From positions 41,454,801-41,518,800 of the forward strand of contig OX359247.1 of assembly GCA_947179485.1 (NCBI GenBank): a DNA stretch of 64,000 bases, given 5' to 3'. Positions 1-12,388 of the stretch are shown here, piece after piece (within the stretch, counting starts at the first letter, position 1; the number at the start of each line of letters is the position of its first letter). The DNA comes from Allacma fusca (lineage: Eukaryota; Arthropoda; Collembola; Symphypleona; Sminthuridae). A program made the translations under genes and the position numbers. The notes below the pieces were generated by a model. That model searched no databases and was not told where the DNA came from. It saw nothing but the letters and a program-made list of their open reading frames with translations.

Positions 1-760
1 GCAGGACTGGTTTAAAGTATGTAAAGCTGAGGCGGGAGATTCAAAATGGGGAGTTTGAAGTAGTACAGGGAATTTTTGGAGGTTCGGAGGGAAAAGACGG
101 GAGTGGAAAAAGAGAAGGGAAAATTCCCTTTGGAGAAATTTCACTTTCACTTAATGACACACAAGTTCGTACTTGAAGTCTCTGCGTGCAAAACACATGG
201 ATGTACATATGTGCATGGAGGGATATTACTAAACACGTGCTTGTGTTGGTTGTTGACAGTAAAGTGTGTGGACGGAAGGGTCTGTCTGAGATTGGAGATG
301 AGTTGGTGTCTAAATATGAGCCATGGAATCTCTCCTGTAGACGCTTCCCCATTGAATTTTATGACCATCTCTCCACCACTCCTTCAATTCCATTCAACCA
401 CATTTACTTTCACGGCCTCATCAAATTTTCCACGACATTCGGTCATTTATTCCGTCTCAGCCTCAACTTCACTCTCGCTCTCCTTCAACACTCCCCAGAC
501 TCAGACACACACACATTCCACTCAACATCATCCAGATGCATTTACATCCTCTTCACACCAATCTCCTCCTCCTCCACTCATTATAAATACATACTTCCAT
601 ACAGACCCTTCAAATGTGCCTTTCTCCCGCCGTAATACTTTAGGGCAGTATGGAAGTTTAAGGTGTATATGTACATACGGGATTTATTATGGGATTGTCT
701 GGGAAGGACTCAATAGCGTCATCTAGGGAGTGTTATCAGCTGAAGGGTAATTTGTGGCGC
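1..760. other. Non-coding stretch, no gene supported
   Basis: Open frames here lack domain-like composition, overlap on both strands and follow TC- or CA-rich low-complexity runs (about 360-600). I see no splice-linked exon series, RNA gene or transposon. It may be intron or flank of a gene outside the window. Confidence 0.5.
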
Positions 761-764
761 TTGG

Positions 765-1515
765 AATTTTACCACTTGTGGTAATTTACCAACTGCACTG
801 GAAAGTATTGGGAATTGATGGGCATCATTTAGTTTTAATTAGTAACTTCAGGTGTAAGATTTTGTTACCAATTATGGTAACGCTGATTTACCTATTATAA
901 GGTAGCATTTGCTTACCAGGTGTGGTAACGTGTTAAAAATTATAGGGACGTATTTGTAGTGAGTTACCAATTTTGGTAACATTGAGTTACTAAGGATGGT
1001 AACGTTTTACAAATTATAGTGACGATTCATAGGGAGTTACCACTTGTGGTAACATTTTGTTACCAAGTATGGTAACGTGTTAAAAATTATAGGGACGTAT
1101 TTGTAGTGAGTTACCAATTTTGGTAGCATTGCGTTACCAAGGATGGTAACGTGTGACAAATTATAGTGATTGTTCATAGTAAGTTACCACTTGTGGGGAC
1201 ATTTTGTTACCAAGATGGTAACGTGTTACAAATTATAGTTACTGTTCATGGTTATTTACCACTTGTGGTAACATTTTGTTACCAAGATAGTAACGTGTTG
1301 CGCATTATAAGGATGTATCTATATTGGGTTACCAATTGTGGTAAAAATTAGTTACCAAGTACGGTAAATAGAGAGTTACCAATTTTGGTACCAATCATAG
1401 ATGTTTCATTTTTATCAGGAGCATTCATTATAAGCAGTTTCGATTGTACGCCTTATTTACCAAAATGTTACCGCGGGTACCATGTTTTGTTACCATTGCT
1501 GCCCAATTACTGGGG
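765..1515. repeat. Satellite of GTTACC...GGTAAC dyads
   Basis: From about 890 to 1400 a unit of roughly 72-75 bp recurs about seven times. Each unit holds two imperfect palindromes of the form GTTACC, six bases, GGTAAC (for example GTTACCACTTGTGGTAAC near 1036), separated by a spacer resembling GTTAAAAATTATAGGGACG. A degenerate copy lies near 765-790, and single half-sites continue to about 1515 and more thinly to 1770. The 6-bp gap between half-sites is longer than in an RFX X-box, so that reading is not supported. Confidence 0.8.
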
Positions 1516-2388
1516 AAAATCACTGTTAACATTTCCCAAGAATTTACCCTTCAGTCACTACTCTGGTAGTTACTTTGTTTTGACTGGTACGGTTTAGTTT
1601 GTCCAGTAGTGGTCACAAAGTTTCCCTATTAAAATCTCACTCCAGTTCCTATTTAGTAACCAAGCCTCATGTTATTCCTGCGAGATATTATTTACCAGGA
1701 AATTACCATTTTGCTACTACCAGTATTATGATAGAGTTGGTTCAAACACCAACAAACATCATTGGTATCGTCGGACTAGTAATTAGGAAAAAAAATGTAA
1801 GAACGGCGCGAAAGTTTGAAATAATTTGAGCATAAGAATTAAATTCAGAGGAAATAATGCTTACATGCAATAGGTGATAAAAATAAAATGGACTCATTCG
1901 GCATAAGCTGCATAATGGGGGAAAAAGGTAATTTTTTGGAAGGAATTTGTGAGATGAATTGATGAAGTGGGTCAGGAGAGTGGAGGGGAGTTTGTTTGAG
2001 AGCTAATTTATGCATGTGCATGTGCTGGGATGGGAATTGGAAAAAGGAGGACACCCCTCCGGTAATCTCGTTAAAGTCATCCTCCGTCATTTTTCACACG
2101 GTCACCCTTCTCCCCCTTTTCCCCCTTTTCCCTATCTCCGCTCCTTCTTCCTCTCCCTCCCTCATTAGAATGTCACAATCGGAGGAAGCCCACTTGAGAC
2201 ATAATGGGCCCATTAAATCTCAAAACTTATTCTATCACTTGAGGCTTTGCTCTCTTTACCCCAACCTCCACAATTTACCCAATTCGATGTATATAGCCAT
2301 TTTCATAAAGAAACTTTCCATATTTTATTATCATTTCCCATTTATTCGTAAGTAGATCCAAATCTTACATTTACCTCATTCCCCAGGG
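1516..2388. other. Non-coding stretch
   Basis: No supported gene. Scattered TTACCA motifs at the left are decayed edges of the preceding satellite. A pyrimidine-rich run lies at about 2100-2170. Short open frames are not corroborated. Confidence 0.4.
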
Positions 2389-2812
2389 TTCTGCTCAAGT
2401 TTGCAAAAAATACTTCGAGTTTCAGCTCAAGTTTCGGATCAATGTCAAAACTTGGTCAAGTTTCTAGAACAACATAGTTAATATAAACTCCAGGATCAAG
2501 TTTCAATAAATTGTAAACCAGATCAAGTCAAGTTCTGGCTCAGGTCAAGTTCAGGTCAAATCTCTAGTTCGGTTCAAGTATTAATATATCAACTTGACCT
2601 CGAGTTTAATTTCATGTAAGAATGCATTCAGAGGGATCAAGTTCAAGTAAGGGTCAAGTTCAAGTAGGGTCAAGTTCAAGTAAGGGTCAAGTTCAAGTAA
2701 GGGTCAAGTTCAAGTAATGGTCAAGTTCAAGTAAGGGTTAAGTTCAAGTAAGGGTCAAGTTTAAGTAAAGGTCAAGTTCAAGTAAAGGTCAAGTAAAGGT
2801 CAAGTGCAGCCT
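2389..2812. repeat. TCAAGT-core tandem array A
   Basis: Degenerate TCAAGTT/TCAGG copies from 2389 lead into a regular array at about 2635-2800 with a 17-bp unit, GGGTCAAGTTCAAGTAA, repeated about eight times with 15-17 bp spacing. The TCAAGT core is on the + strand. Confidence 0.85.
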
Positions 2813-4175
2813 CTACCCTTTTGGTTCAAATTCAGATCCATACATCCCCGTGCACTGTCCAGGCTCACACACGTAAAATTAACCACTCAGTTGTGGGATA
2901 GGATTGAAAGTTTCGGAGTTTGAAAAGTTGTGGCATGGTTTACTGGAAGAACCGAAGGAGGAGGAGGAGGAGGAGAAAATATATGTTTTTGAAGTTGAGC
3001 TCGACTCGTAATAAATTTGAAGGTCGTATGATCGGAAACCGCAACGTGTTAGACTCCCAGCGTCCGCTAAAACCAAAGTCGAGTGCCAAATCCTGGCTCT
3101 TCCGCTAATCGTAAATTATGATTAAGGTATACTCCAATGCCTTGTCTCTACCTCAACTAGAACTTTCCCCGACTTTCCCCGAGTTTCCCAATTGAGGTTG
3201 TGTCTGAGGGAGGGGACGGAAGAGGAAGAGGAGGAGGAGGGAAAAGAAGACCAAGTCTTGGAAAAGACAGAGCTTGGAGTGCGTTGATTAACTGGAGTGA
3301 TGAGAAGAGAATTTGTGAATTAGCGGAGGCCTAATTAATCATTTGCGAGGGGTTACAACAACACTCCCACCTTCCCTCATCTCCCTCCACATCTATTAAA
3401 AGCAAGTGTCAGTCTCAAGCGAAAATCATATTTCCCACGCTCACGCCTCCTCATCAAGTATCATTCCCTTTAATTACTCCACTCTTGTATCACGCTCCAT
3501 GCAATTACCGACCATGTCTTTCCATATGCAAGTGTACCTGCACTTATGCAACTATACTTAAAGCCTCTCCAGCACTCTACAGCACTATGCACACTATCTA
3601 AACAAAAATCCAGGTTTTATTAACTCTTGATAAATTTCCAAAACTTCCTCCCCTTAATTTTTTTTACTTTTGAGAATTTTATTTTCATTGAAAAAATACA
3701 TGTTGATTTGGCGCCTCCACCATGTTAGGTAGACGCCACTAAGAATGTATACTCTAGCGTTAAAGGGAATCATAGGAAAAATCCTACATGCTCAGAGTTG
3801 GAGAGGGAGAGAATTATTTAAGACACACTTGAGAAGTGAAGGGACCTCTCAAACGCACACGTGCACATTTCCCGAGCACAAGCCCAAATGTGGAGCTCCG
3901 TCCGTATGCATATGGGAATGGGAAGCAGAAGGTGGGGTAAGGAGATGATCGTAATGTAATTTAAAGTTGGGGTCGTAAATCATACTATGAGTGTGGAAGG
4001 AGCACTTGAGGACACCCGCCGCCCCAAAGACTTACGACTTGACTTTCATGATTGAATGTGGCCTTTACGCAGACAGGACAATGGCAGACTAAATAGCATC
4101 CGTCCGGAAATTCCCACTGAACACAACAACAAATTCCATGCAAATGTCCTACGTGTCTCTCTCAATTCCATGCAA

Positions 4176-4195
4176 ACACACACACACACACACAC
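4176..4195. repeat. (CA)n microsatellite
   Basis: About ten uninterrupted CA dinucleotides within a CA-rich context. Confidence 0.85.
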
Positions 4196-4340
4196 AAACA
4201 GTCAAACGGCATGGCGTGAAATCTAACTCTATGGTCCTCCAAAACCTTTAATCCCATCCTCCTCTATATGCATGAAACAAATCCTGGAAGACACCCCATT
4301 GGCCAATAAATTTCTCCAGATTTTAGTAAAAAAATTCAAT

Positions 4341-4441
4341 GACCCAGGTCAATTTTCCTGGTCAGAGGGGTCAAAAATCTATAGACCAATTTTTTTTTTT
4401 TTTTTTTTTTGCGTTAGATCTTCTTTTTAAGGACCTGGGTC
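4341..4441. repeat. Poly-T tract inside an inverted repeat
   Basis: GACCCAGGTC at 4341-4350 and its exact reverse complement GACCTGGGTC at 4432-4441 flank a T tract (about 4390-4411). This could be a decayed short retroelement or foldback element. No target-site duplication was identified. Confidence 0.5.
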
Positions 4442-6479
4442 AATAATTAATTTGGGTCACTGGTGGAAAAACCAGGCGGAAGCGTGTAGGATTTGGAGTA
4501 CCTGGATTTTAAGAAAGGACGCTGGGAACTTTGGCTTTTTTTTATGTTTTTGACCCTGGTGACTGGAGCGATTAGTATGGGTTAGCAAAAGTTGCATCGG
4601 AAAAACTGAGGGAAATTTCGAATAGTTGTGTTGTAGGGGTTAGGTAGGAGGATTGGGGGATTTGTGGGACTCGAGTTCTGGAGCCAGCTCAAAAAAGACA
4701 AATGAGCCAACTAACGACTTGCTATAGGGGCGGCGGAGGGCTGGAAAATAGAGAGAAATTTCAGTTCTACGGAAATACAATCCATAGCACATTCAATTGC
4801 TCTGTCTCGCTCCACGTCCGATACTTCCCAGCCATTTATTCACCCAGGGCCCATAAGTTAAGCTTGATTGCTCCAGCTCCAGATCCTTGTATGTATGGAC
4901 CGATGTGTAGGGCCTTTTGTACACGTGCTAAACAATGGGGTAAAAAGACCGAGACAGCTTCTCTGGCTTTAAATTCTCCGGCTCTTGTTGTAATCTTCCC
5001 AATAATTATGTCACTTTTCAATTGTACGCACTGTCTCGAGGTAGTCCCGTGGCTCCGCAACTGGACCTTTTTAATGGACTCCTGGGCCTTGATTAAACCG
5101 CAGTCATTTCCATGGATGAGGCGTTGGAATTTCTAACGATTCAGGGGCTTGCATCGGTGGATTTCGACTTTCAAAAAATCGGCCTTGGTGGGTTTTATGT
5201 GTCATTTGTATATAAGAAAATTTGTGCGCATGGTCCAGTACAAGAAGAACCTTAGATTCTATAATATAAGTATTGCATCGAGAGATTGATCCGATTCGAA
5301 CTGGCCGATGCGTCGATTCGGATTAATTTTCTTGAGGGAAGGGAAGCTTTCCCGTTAGTTTTAGATAATCTAGTCATGTGGAATATACAGAGGAATGGAA
5401 ATCGTCGGAACGTTTCAAAATTTCCATGGCTGAGTACTCACATCGATGTGACGTTTCGGAATTATAGTAATGTTGGGAAGATTAAAATATAATGTTAGTA
5501 TCATATTTGCAATATAATTTCCATATTTCCTTCCCAGAACCATTAGGTTGAGGGAGAAGATATAGAAATAGGCTGAGATAGATCCATGATGTTGTCAATG
5601 CATCGGATACACATCGGATCAATAAATTGTTGTTTAGAAGCCGTTACAAAAAATAGCAAGTGAAAGGGAGGATATGTGAGGAATTGAGGGAAGGGATTGA
5701 AAATCAATATAAAATTGTCTCCATGTCTGGAGAAATAAAAAGGAAGGAAAAAATTCCCCCTGGAAATCGATGCGAGTCAATTTTTTCTCACTTCCCCCTT
5801 CCCCTTCAAAAAACATACAAAAGGCAGGAAGACCGAGTCGGAAGAGAAATCAAAAGACTTTTTTTTACAGCCTCCCCTCAAATGTTACATAGAGAAAAAA
5901 GAATGGCAGAAATTGTAATAGCATTTCAAAGGTGTTCCAATTTCAGTAAATTTGAATCGGATTCGCAAGAAAAAAAAGTGACATTTCCCGCGAAACCCAA
6001 AAGCAATTTGCCGCTTTGGAGTCCCTTGAGCGTTCATGTGTCCCCACAAAAAAAGAAAACCACGGAAGGAATGGAGCGGGACATGTCACCATTTACAGAC
6101 CACTCTTGCCAGAACGGCTGCCTAGCTGTACATCGGAAACTTCGTTATACCGGACTGAATTTCCTAGTACCGTGTGCTTTCCTATTAAATTTAAGGACAT
6201 GACATTGGCTGGGAATGTCCCTATACGTTCAAGATGTAATCGGTGGAGTGGAGAATATGAGTGTGGAGTGTCGGGAGAAGAGGTCCCAGTTCAGTAATAA
6301 AATTGCAACTTGCATCGGCGATGTGCGCTCATCTTGTTTCATATTCCACTCTCATCACCGTAACTCACTCCTGAATTCACAACTCATCCTTTCCTAACAG
6401 CCCTTCCAGTGAATTCTGGGACTTGTGTCGAGTTGAGTTGAGTATCCGATGGAATTTCAAGGGCGAGAATTCGAATTTC

Positions 6480-7445
6480 AGATCTGAACTTCAATATTCA
6501 AGATCAACAATTATCAGAGTTGGACTTGACCTTACTGTAACATTCTTACTTGGGATTACTACTTGAAATTCCAATTTGACTCACACTTGAAATTAACTTC
6601 CAATTTAATTTGACTCACACTTGAAATTAACTTCCAATTTAATTTGACTCACACTTGAAATTAACTTCCAATTTAATTTGACTCACACTTGAAATTAACT
6701 TCCAATTTAATTTGACGACCACTTGACCATGAACATTACTTGAACTCACTCAATCTTAACTTTAATCTTACTTGAACTCACTCAATCTTAACTTGAATCT
6801 TACTTGAACTCACTCAATCTTAACTTGACTCTGACTTGAACTCACTCAATCTTAACTTGACTCTTACTTGAACTCACTCAATCTTAACTTGACTCTTACT
6901 TGAACTTTGCCAAGCTCAACTTGACTCTTACTTGAACTCAGCCAACTTCAACTTGACCCGTATTTGAACTCAGCCAACTTCAACTTGTCCCGTATTTGAA
7001 CTCAACCAACCTCAACTTAAATCAATACTTGAACTCAACCAACGTCAACTTAAATCAATACTTGAACTCAACCAACGTCAACTTAAATCAATACTTGAAC
7101 TCAACCAACCTCAACTTAAATCAATACTTGAACTCAACCAACCTCAACTTAAATCAATACTTGAACTCAACCAACCTCAACTTAAATCAATACTTGAACT
7201 CAACCAACCTCAACTTAAATCAATACTTGAACTCAACCAACCTCAACTTAAATCAATACTTGAACTCAACCAACCTCAACTTAAATCAATACTTGAACTC
7301 AACCAACCTCAACTTAAATCAATACTTGAACTCAACCAACCTCAACTTAAATCAATACTTGAACTCAGCCAAACTCAACTTAAATCAATACTTGAACTCA
7401 GCCAAACTCAACTTGACCCTCACTTGACCTACACTTGACCTCTCA
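6480..7445. repeat. ACTTGA-core tandem array B, three sub-arrays
   Basis: Three successive repeat types share the ACTTGA core on the + strand. About 6577-6716 has a 34-bp unit (ACTCACACTTGAAATTAACT...) in about four copies. About 6725-6990 has a roughly 32-bp unit (ACTTGAACTCACTCAATCTT...). About 7025-7420 has a 33-bp unit beginning AATACTTGAACTCAACCAAC in about 12 copies. The last is a multiple of three, so it gives a spurious 11-residue repeat frame (NQYLNSTNLNL) at 6996-7427, which I do not call as a gene. Confidence 0.9.
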
Positions 7446-8780
7446 TTGACATTGTCCCTTAATTGTATCATCGAAAAAGAATAAAACATCCCGAAAAACA
7501 AATGCATTCTCAACTTCCCTACACAAGTCAAATTCATAAAACTTGACTTGAACATTCAAGCCCAAAATTGTCAAGCCTAACTTGAACTTGACTAGAGTTC
7601 TATTTGGCGGAACATGAAATAATGCGTCTGCATCGGAAGCAGAGTGTGGTCTAGGCCAAGTTAATTTGGTTGTGGTATTATTATTATTAGGAGGAAGTCC
7701 CCGCCTCCTCCACCTCCTCCAAGTGATTACACTGAAATGCACACTCATTGCTCATTCCACTCACAAGCGAAGTTTCGAGTCAGCTCACAAGACAAAAGAC
7801 ATTTTAAACCAACTTCGTACATAAGATGAGACTCCTCCAGGACTGTCTCCTCAATCAATGCAGATTATTTTTTCATCCTCATGTCTAATCCACCATCCAT
7901 CACTTTTCTTCCAGTCCTTTCCTTCCGGGGGGAACCGCAATTTAAATTTTAAATTTCCCGCCTTCCAATATCAATTTTCCAGTCCAGCGCCTCCTCCTCC
8001 TCCCTATCCCCATCATAGCAAGTCCATTTCAAATCTATTTTTCCCATTTAAATTTAAATGTTCCCGCGAAAATTATTCAAATTAAAGGGTCCGTGAATTT
8101 ACAGCTCCAGAGCCAAATTTCTAGCTCGTTTTAATTTCCCGCCAAAAAATTCTAATCTGGAAAAAATCTTTAAGCTCTCAGAGACTCGTTTTAGGGGCAA
8201 AGTGACACGTTCCTTTGTAAGTTTAGCCCAAAACTAAGGAAATCTCTAAAGGCTGTATTTAACAAAGTAGGATTTACGTCCTAGGTTTTACAATGGGAAC
8301 AGATGCGATGGCACTTTGTTGTATAAGTATGGGGCTTCACATGGCCCTATATGTACATATGGCTTGGGCATATTCACCACTATGTTGGCAAGTCTTGAGC
8401 CCAAATAGTGTTTTGGGAAGGAAGACAAATGTTGAGCCAAGTAAATCATGATGGCTTGAGTCTGCCTCGCCAAAAGTAAGTCGGGAGCTAAAAAGTGGCG
8501 TTGCCAAAAGACGGAAGTAGAGCCCTCGTTAGACTTTACATGTGTACTTGGCCCAATGCATATACTTAATGCTCGTAAAGAGCCGCTCTCCTCGGACACG
8601 TGCTCGTAGAGCCAGCCCTTTGTCCGCCAACTACCAAAGCCTCCCCAGACAATCACATTTCTCCGCAACTTTTAACATTATTCCCGCTCCTTATATCCAA
8701 CATAGGACCACGTCAGGACTAATGCATACAAAGCGGTTCCTAGGTTCTTCTGTAGAGACCCAATCATGTTTCAACCCTGT
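7446..8780. other. Non-coding stretch
   Basis: No supported gene. It contains a CTCC-rich run (about 7700-7725), AT-rich TTTAAATTT palindromes (about 7940-8060) and short unsupported open frames on both strands. Confidence 0.4.
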
Positions 8781-9345
8781 AGATTCAACTCGAGTAAGGG
8801 TCACACACTCAAGCCAAACCTAAACTTCAAGTCCTGTAGGATTGACCTGAACTTGACCGAGGACCTAAGAATCTGAGGTTGCCTTTAATTTTAGACTGAC
8901 CTCTATGACCTAATTTAAGGTTGACATGTGCTTGACCCAATCGAATTGGAAGATTGACCTGTGCTTGACCCAATATAATTGGAAGATTGACCTATGCTTG
9001 ACCCAATCCAATTAAAAGATTGACCTATGCTGGACCCAATCCAATTAAAAGATTGACCTATGCTTGACCCAATACAATTACAAGATTGACCTATGCTTGA
9101 CCCAATACAATTACAAGATTGACCTATGCTTGACCCAATCGAATTGCAAATATTTAAGCCAAATGTAAGATACGAACGCCAACTTGACCTACACTTGAGG
9201 AACTGGAACTAATTTGACCTTATCTAACGTTGACCGGAAATCAAAATCAACTTGACCATGCACTCTAACCTAACATAGATCCAGACTCCAAATACACTTG
9301 AACTTGAACATTGTACTTTAAGAACTTGACCTAAACTGATCTTGG
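8781..9345. repeat. ACTTGA/TTGACC tandem array C (33-bp unit)
   Basis: The core at about 8915-9150 is a 33-bp unit containing GACCTATGCTTGACCCAAT followed by an AATT-AAGATT segment, in about seven copies. Each copy holds TGACCT-like and TTGACCC half-sites. Flanks to 9345 are degenerate TTGACC copies. Confidence 0.85.
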
Positions 9346-9899
9346 TGTGAATCCAGCCGTAAAAAGAGGAGTGTTTTGTAAAATAATAGAAGATTAAATT
9401 GAGTTAAAGGGAGGGAAATGTTTGAGGGGACCCTGGGCTGGGATATGAAGCTAATTGAGAATAAGTTGGTGCGAAGAAAAAGTAAATCCTGGTTCCACTT
9501 CCTGTCCAATAATAATGTGGTTGTGGTGAAAGATACAGTGGTATTTTCAACTGCTCAATCTCCTCCGGTAATAAATGCACTTGGATTTCCCATGACCCCA
9601 TTCCTAGCCAACCCTATCGTCAACACAATGCACACTCCTCATCTTCCCTGTCTCTCCGAGAACTAAAGAACGTCTCTTACACAAATCAATTTCCTCCACT
9701 CCGCCCTCCGTCCCACATTTCATCACCCACCTAAATTCAAAGGGCGTTCGGAGATGTGTCATTCCGAGTTCTTTCCAATAAAACACCTTCCTAATGCTCC
9801 TCCACTTTCTTATCATGTAAATTTATTTTAAAATATTCCTACAGTCTGTCACAAGCATTTCTGTTCAACCTCAATACCTACATTTCATCAGTTACGGGT
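9346..9899. other. Non-coding stretch
   Basis: No supported gene; overlapping open frames on both strands look like chance frames. Confidence 0.4.
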
Positions 9900-10470
9900 A
9901 TCTCAAGGTTGGTTGAATGCGTCCAGGGTTTAGCAAACTGTTGATTAACGTTGACCCAAATTAATGTTTGACCTAGTCTTGATCTAAAATAACCAAACTT
10001 GACTCACACTTGACTCACACTTGACTCACACTTGATCTAATTTTACACGAATAATGTAACCTATACTTGATTTACATTTGACCTGTGATTGGTCTTTATA
10101 AAAATTAGAATTTAATCTAAACTTGACCTATACTTGACCTAAGCTTGTTTTAAACTTGATCTAAACTTATTCTAAACTTGATCTAAACTTGATCTAAACT
10201 TGATCTAAACTTGATCTAAACTTGATCTAAACTTGATCTAAACTTGGCCTATACTTGATCTAAACTTGATCTAAACTTGATCTAAACTTAAACTAAACTT
10301 GGCCTACACTTGACCTACACTTGACCTACGCTTGACCTACACTTGACCTACACTTGAACTACACTTGACCTACACTTGAACTACACTTGAACTACACTTG
10401 AACTACACTTGACTTAAACTTGACCTACACTACTTAAACTTGACCTAAACTTGACCTAATGTGTTTGACA
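9900..10470. repeat. ACTTGA-core tandem array D (11-bp unit)
   Basis: Dense runs of an 11-bp unit: ACTTGATCTAA (about 10,125-10,290) grades into ACTTGACCTAC (about 10,295-10,460), with degenerate copies from 9,940. Adjacent homogeneous blocks of two variants indicate local amplification. Confidence 0.9.
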
Positions 10471-11665
10471 ATGAAAAAATATGTTGATTGAAAAAATATC
10501 CAGTACTCAGTATCTTATGAATTGATTGATGGAAAAAGGGATAGAAGAAAGGAAGAAATGATTGAAGATAGTAATGTTTGAATAATATGTGAAATGATAG
10601 CATTAGCTATTTGCATGGTGCTTCAAGCCCTGCTCAATTCTCACACTCACAATTCAAATATTGACAGAGACTTTCACTCTGCCCATTATTATGGCCCAAG
10701 CCTCAACCTCCCTCTTTCCATCCTAAATCCCATTTTTAGGGTAAGAAGAAGCGAAGCATCACACACGCCTTGTCTCCGCTCCAGAAACATCATGCTAATT
10801 CCAATGTCAATACCCTACCACGTGTTTTATCCCACCCTAAAATCTTATTTCCCTTCCTCATCGTTACCTCTCCTTATTCCATTTTTATCCCTCAATGAGC
10901 ACTCATTTGAAATCAAAGCAAGAGCATAAATTATTTCCATAAATTTTATACCTTTCCCTGAAATTTCTAGACCAGGTTTTTGAAACCTTTAGTTTAGGAA
11001 TAATTTTTTTTTTAAATCTAGAAAAACATTTTTAAAAAAAAATTTGGACATCAAATATTTTGCATGATGTGGTCCCTGGTGTGGGGCAAGAGGAGATAAA
11101 ATTTTGGTGTCACCTTGTACGCAGAAGCTTATTAGAGAAAATGTTACAGAGACATAGGAAGAAGACAAGAAATAATAAGGCAATCAATTTTCATTGTGTT
11201 TTCATCATTTACGCTGACATTGTGTGCTGTGTGGGATGATTTTGGAGGAGGGAGTTAAGAGGAAAATCCGGAATTCAATTTGAAATAAATGAAAATCCAG
11301 GCCCTGATATAAGCAGAATGTGTTGATACATGTAGGAAAATGGGCTGTGGGGGACAGTGTGTAAATCAAATGGGGGAGAACAACACATGATAAAGCCAAA
11401 GTCAAGATTAACAACCTTTTCCCCTATTTCCTTCCCCTTCGTTTCCTATATATACAGGGATCTCGGGCTATAACGGCTGGGTATATGGTGGAAACTTCGT
11501 TATGACGGCCTCACTTATTGAGTGTCTCCAGGACGTTATATAAACAATGCTTAATGGTAGGGCAAATAATGGATATTTTTATTGCGGATAACAATCCCCT
11601 GTTCGGAGAGACTGCGTCAGAAAGTTTTCTGTGTGCGGGAATTCCATTCATAATGTTGTAATCGC
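10471..11665. other. Non-coding stretch
   Basis: About 1.2 kb without a supported gene. AT-rich runs lie near 10,990-11,050. The minus-strand frames at 10,989-11,711 are not corroborated. Confidence 0.4.
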
Positions 11666-12388
11666 TTTTGTAAGAGTTCAAGTCGAGGCTAGGTTTCAGG
11701 TCAAGATTCAAGTTCAGGTTTCAGGTCAAGATTCAAGTTTCAAGTTCAGGTCAAGCTCAAGTTCAGTTTTTATATCAAGTTTGAGTTGAGCTAAAGTGAA
11801 AGTTTCAAGCCAAGTTCAAGATTCAGGTCACGTTCAGTTCAAGCTTGAATTAAAGGTCAAGGTTATGCTTGATCAAGTTCGAGTTAAAGGTCAAGATCAG
11901 ATTTTAGATCAAGTCTTAGTTTCAAATCAAGTTTCGAGTCAAGTTTCAAGTCCAGCTCAAGTTTCAAGTCGAGTTTAAGTCTCAAGTCAAGCGCAAGTTT
12001 CAAGTCAAGTGCAAGTTTCAAGTCAAGCTCAAATTTCAAGTCAAGTGCAAGTTTCAAGTCAAGTGCAAGTTTCAAGTCAAGTGCAAGTTTCAAGTCAAGC
12101 TCAAATTTCACGTTAAGCTCAAGTTTCATGTTAAGCTCAAGTTTCACGTCAAGTTTAAGTTTCACGTCAAGCTCAAGTTTCAGGTCAAGCTCAAGTTTCA
12201 AGTCAAGCTTCAAGTCAAGCTTCAAGTCAAGCTCAAGTTTTAAGTCAGGTTCAAGTTTCAGGTAAAGTTCAAGTTTCAAGTAAAGCTCAAGTTTCAATTC
12301 AACTTCAAGTTTCAAGTAAATTTTAAGTTTCAAGTAAAGTTTAAGTTTCAAGTAAAGTTCAAGTTTCAAGTCAAGTTCAAGTTTAACC
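11666..12388. repeat. TCAAGT-core tandem array E (18-bp unit)
   Basis: Copies of an 18-bp unit, AAGTTTCAAGTCAAGTGC and variants (CAAGCTC, CACGTCA), fill about 11,940-12,370 with looser copies to the left. The TCAAGT core is on the + strand. The unit is a multiple of three, so the minus strand shows a long LDLKLEL-type frame (11,884-12,471) that is repeat, not a credible protein. Confidence 0.9.

Larger units (their letters stand above)
2813..6479. other. Gene-free stretch with small simple repeats
   Basis: About 3.7 kb without a supportable gene. It holds GGA runs (2955-2975 and 3219-3240), a CA microsatellite at about 4176-4195, and a 22-24 bp T tract at 4390-4411 bracketed by an inverted repeat. 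Open frames such as those at 4702-5136 and 5660-6202 have no recognisable composition or splice context. Confidence 0.45.

Noticed and set aside
76-726. 216-residue open frame
   Set aside because: Low-complexity S/T/P/H-rich translation of a TC/CA-rich stretch, no recognisable domain, and competing frames on both strands.
765-1400. RFX X-box interpretation of the GTTACC...GGTAAC dyads
   Set aside because: X-box half-sites are separated by 0-3 bp; here the gap is 6 bp in nearly all copies.
4702-5136. 144-residue open frame
   Set aside because: Composition looks random, no family resemblance and no neighbouring exon.
5660-6202. 180-residue open frame rich in Lys, Arg and Glu
   Set aside because: Purine-rich strand effect; no recognisable domain.
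6996-7427. 143-residue frame of NQYLNSTNLNL repeats
   Set aside because: Unit length of 33 bp keeps any frame open; neighbouring sub-arrays with other periods are closed, and there is no gene context.
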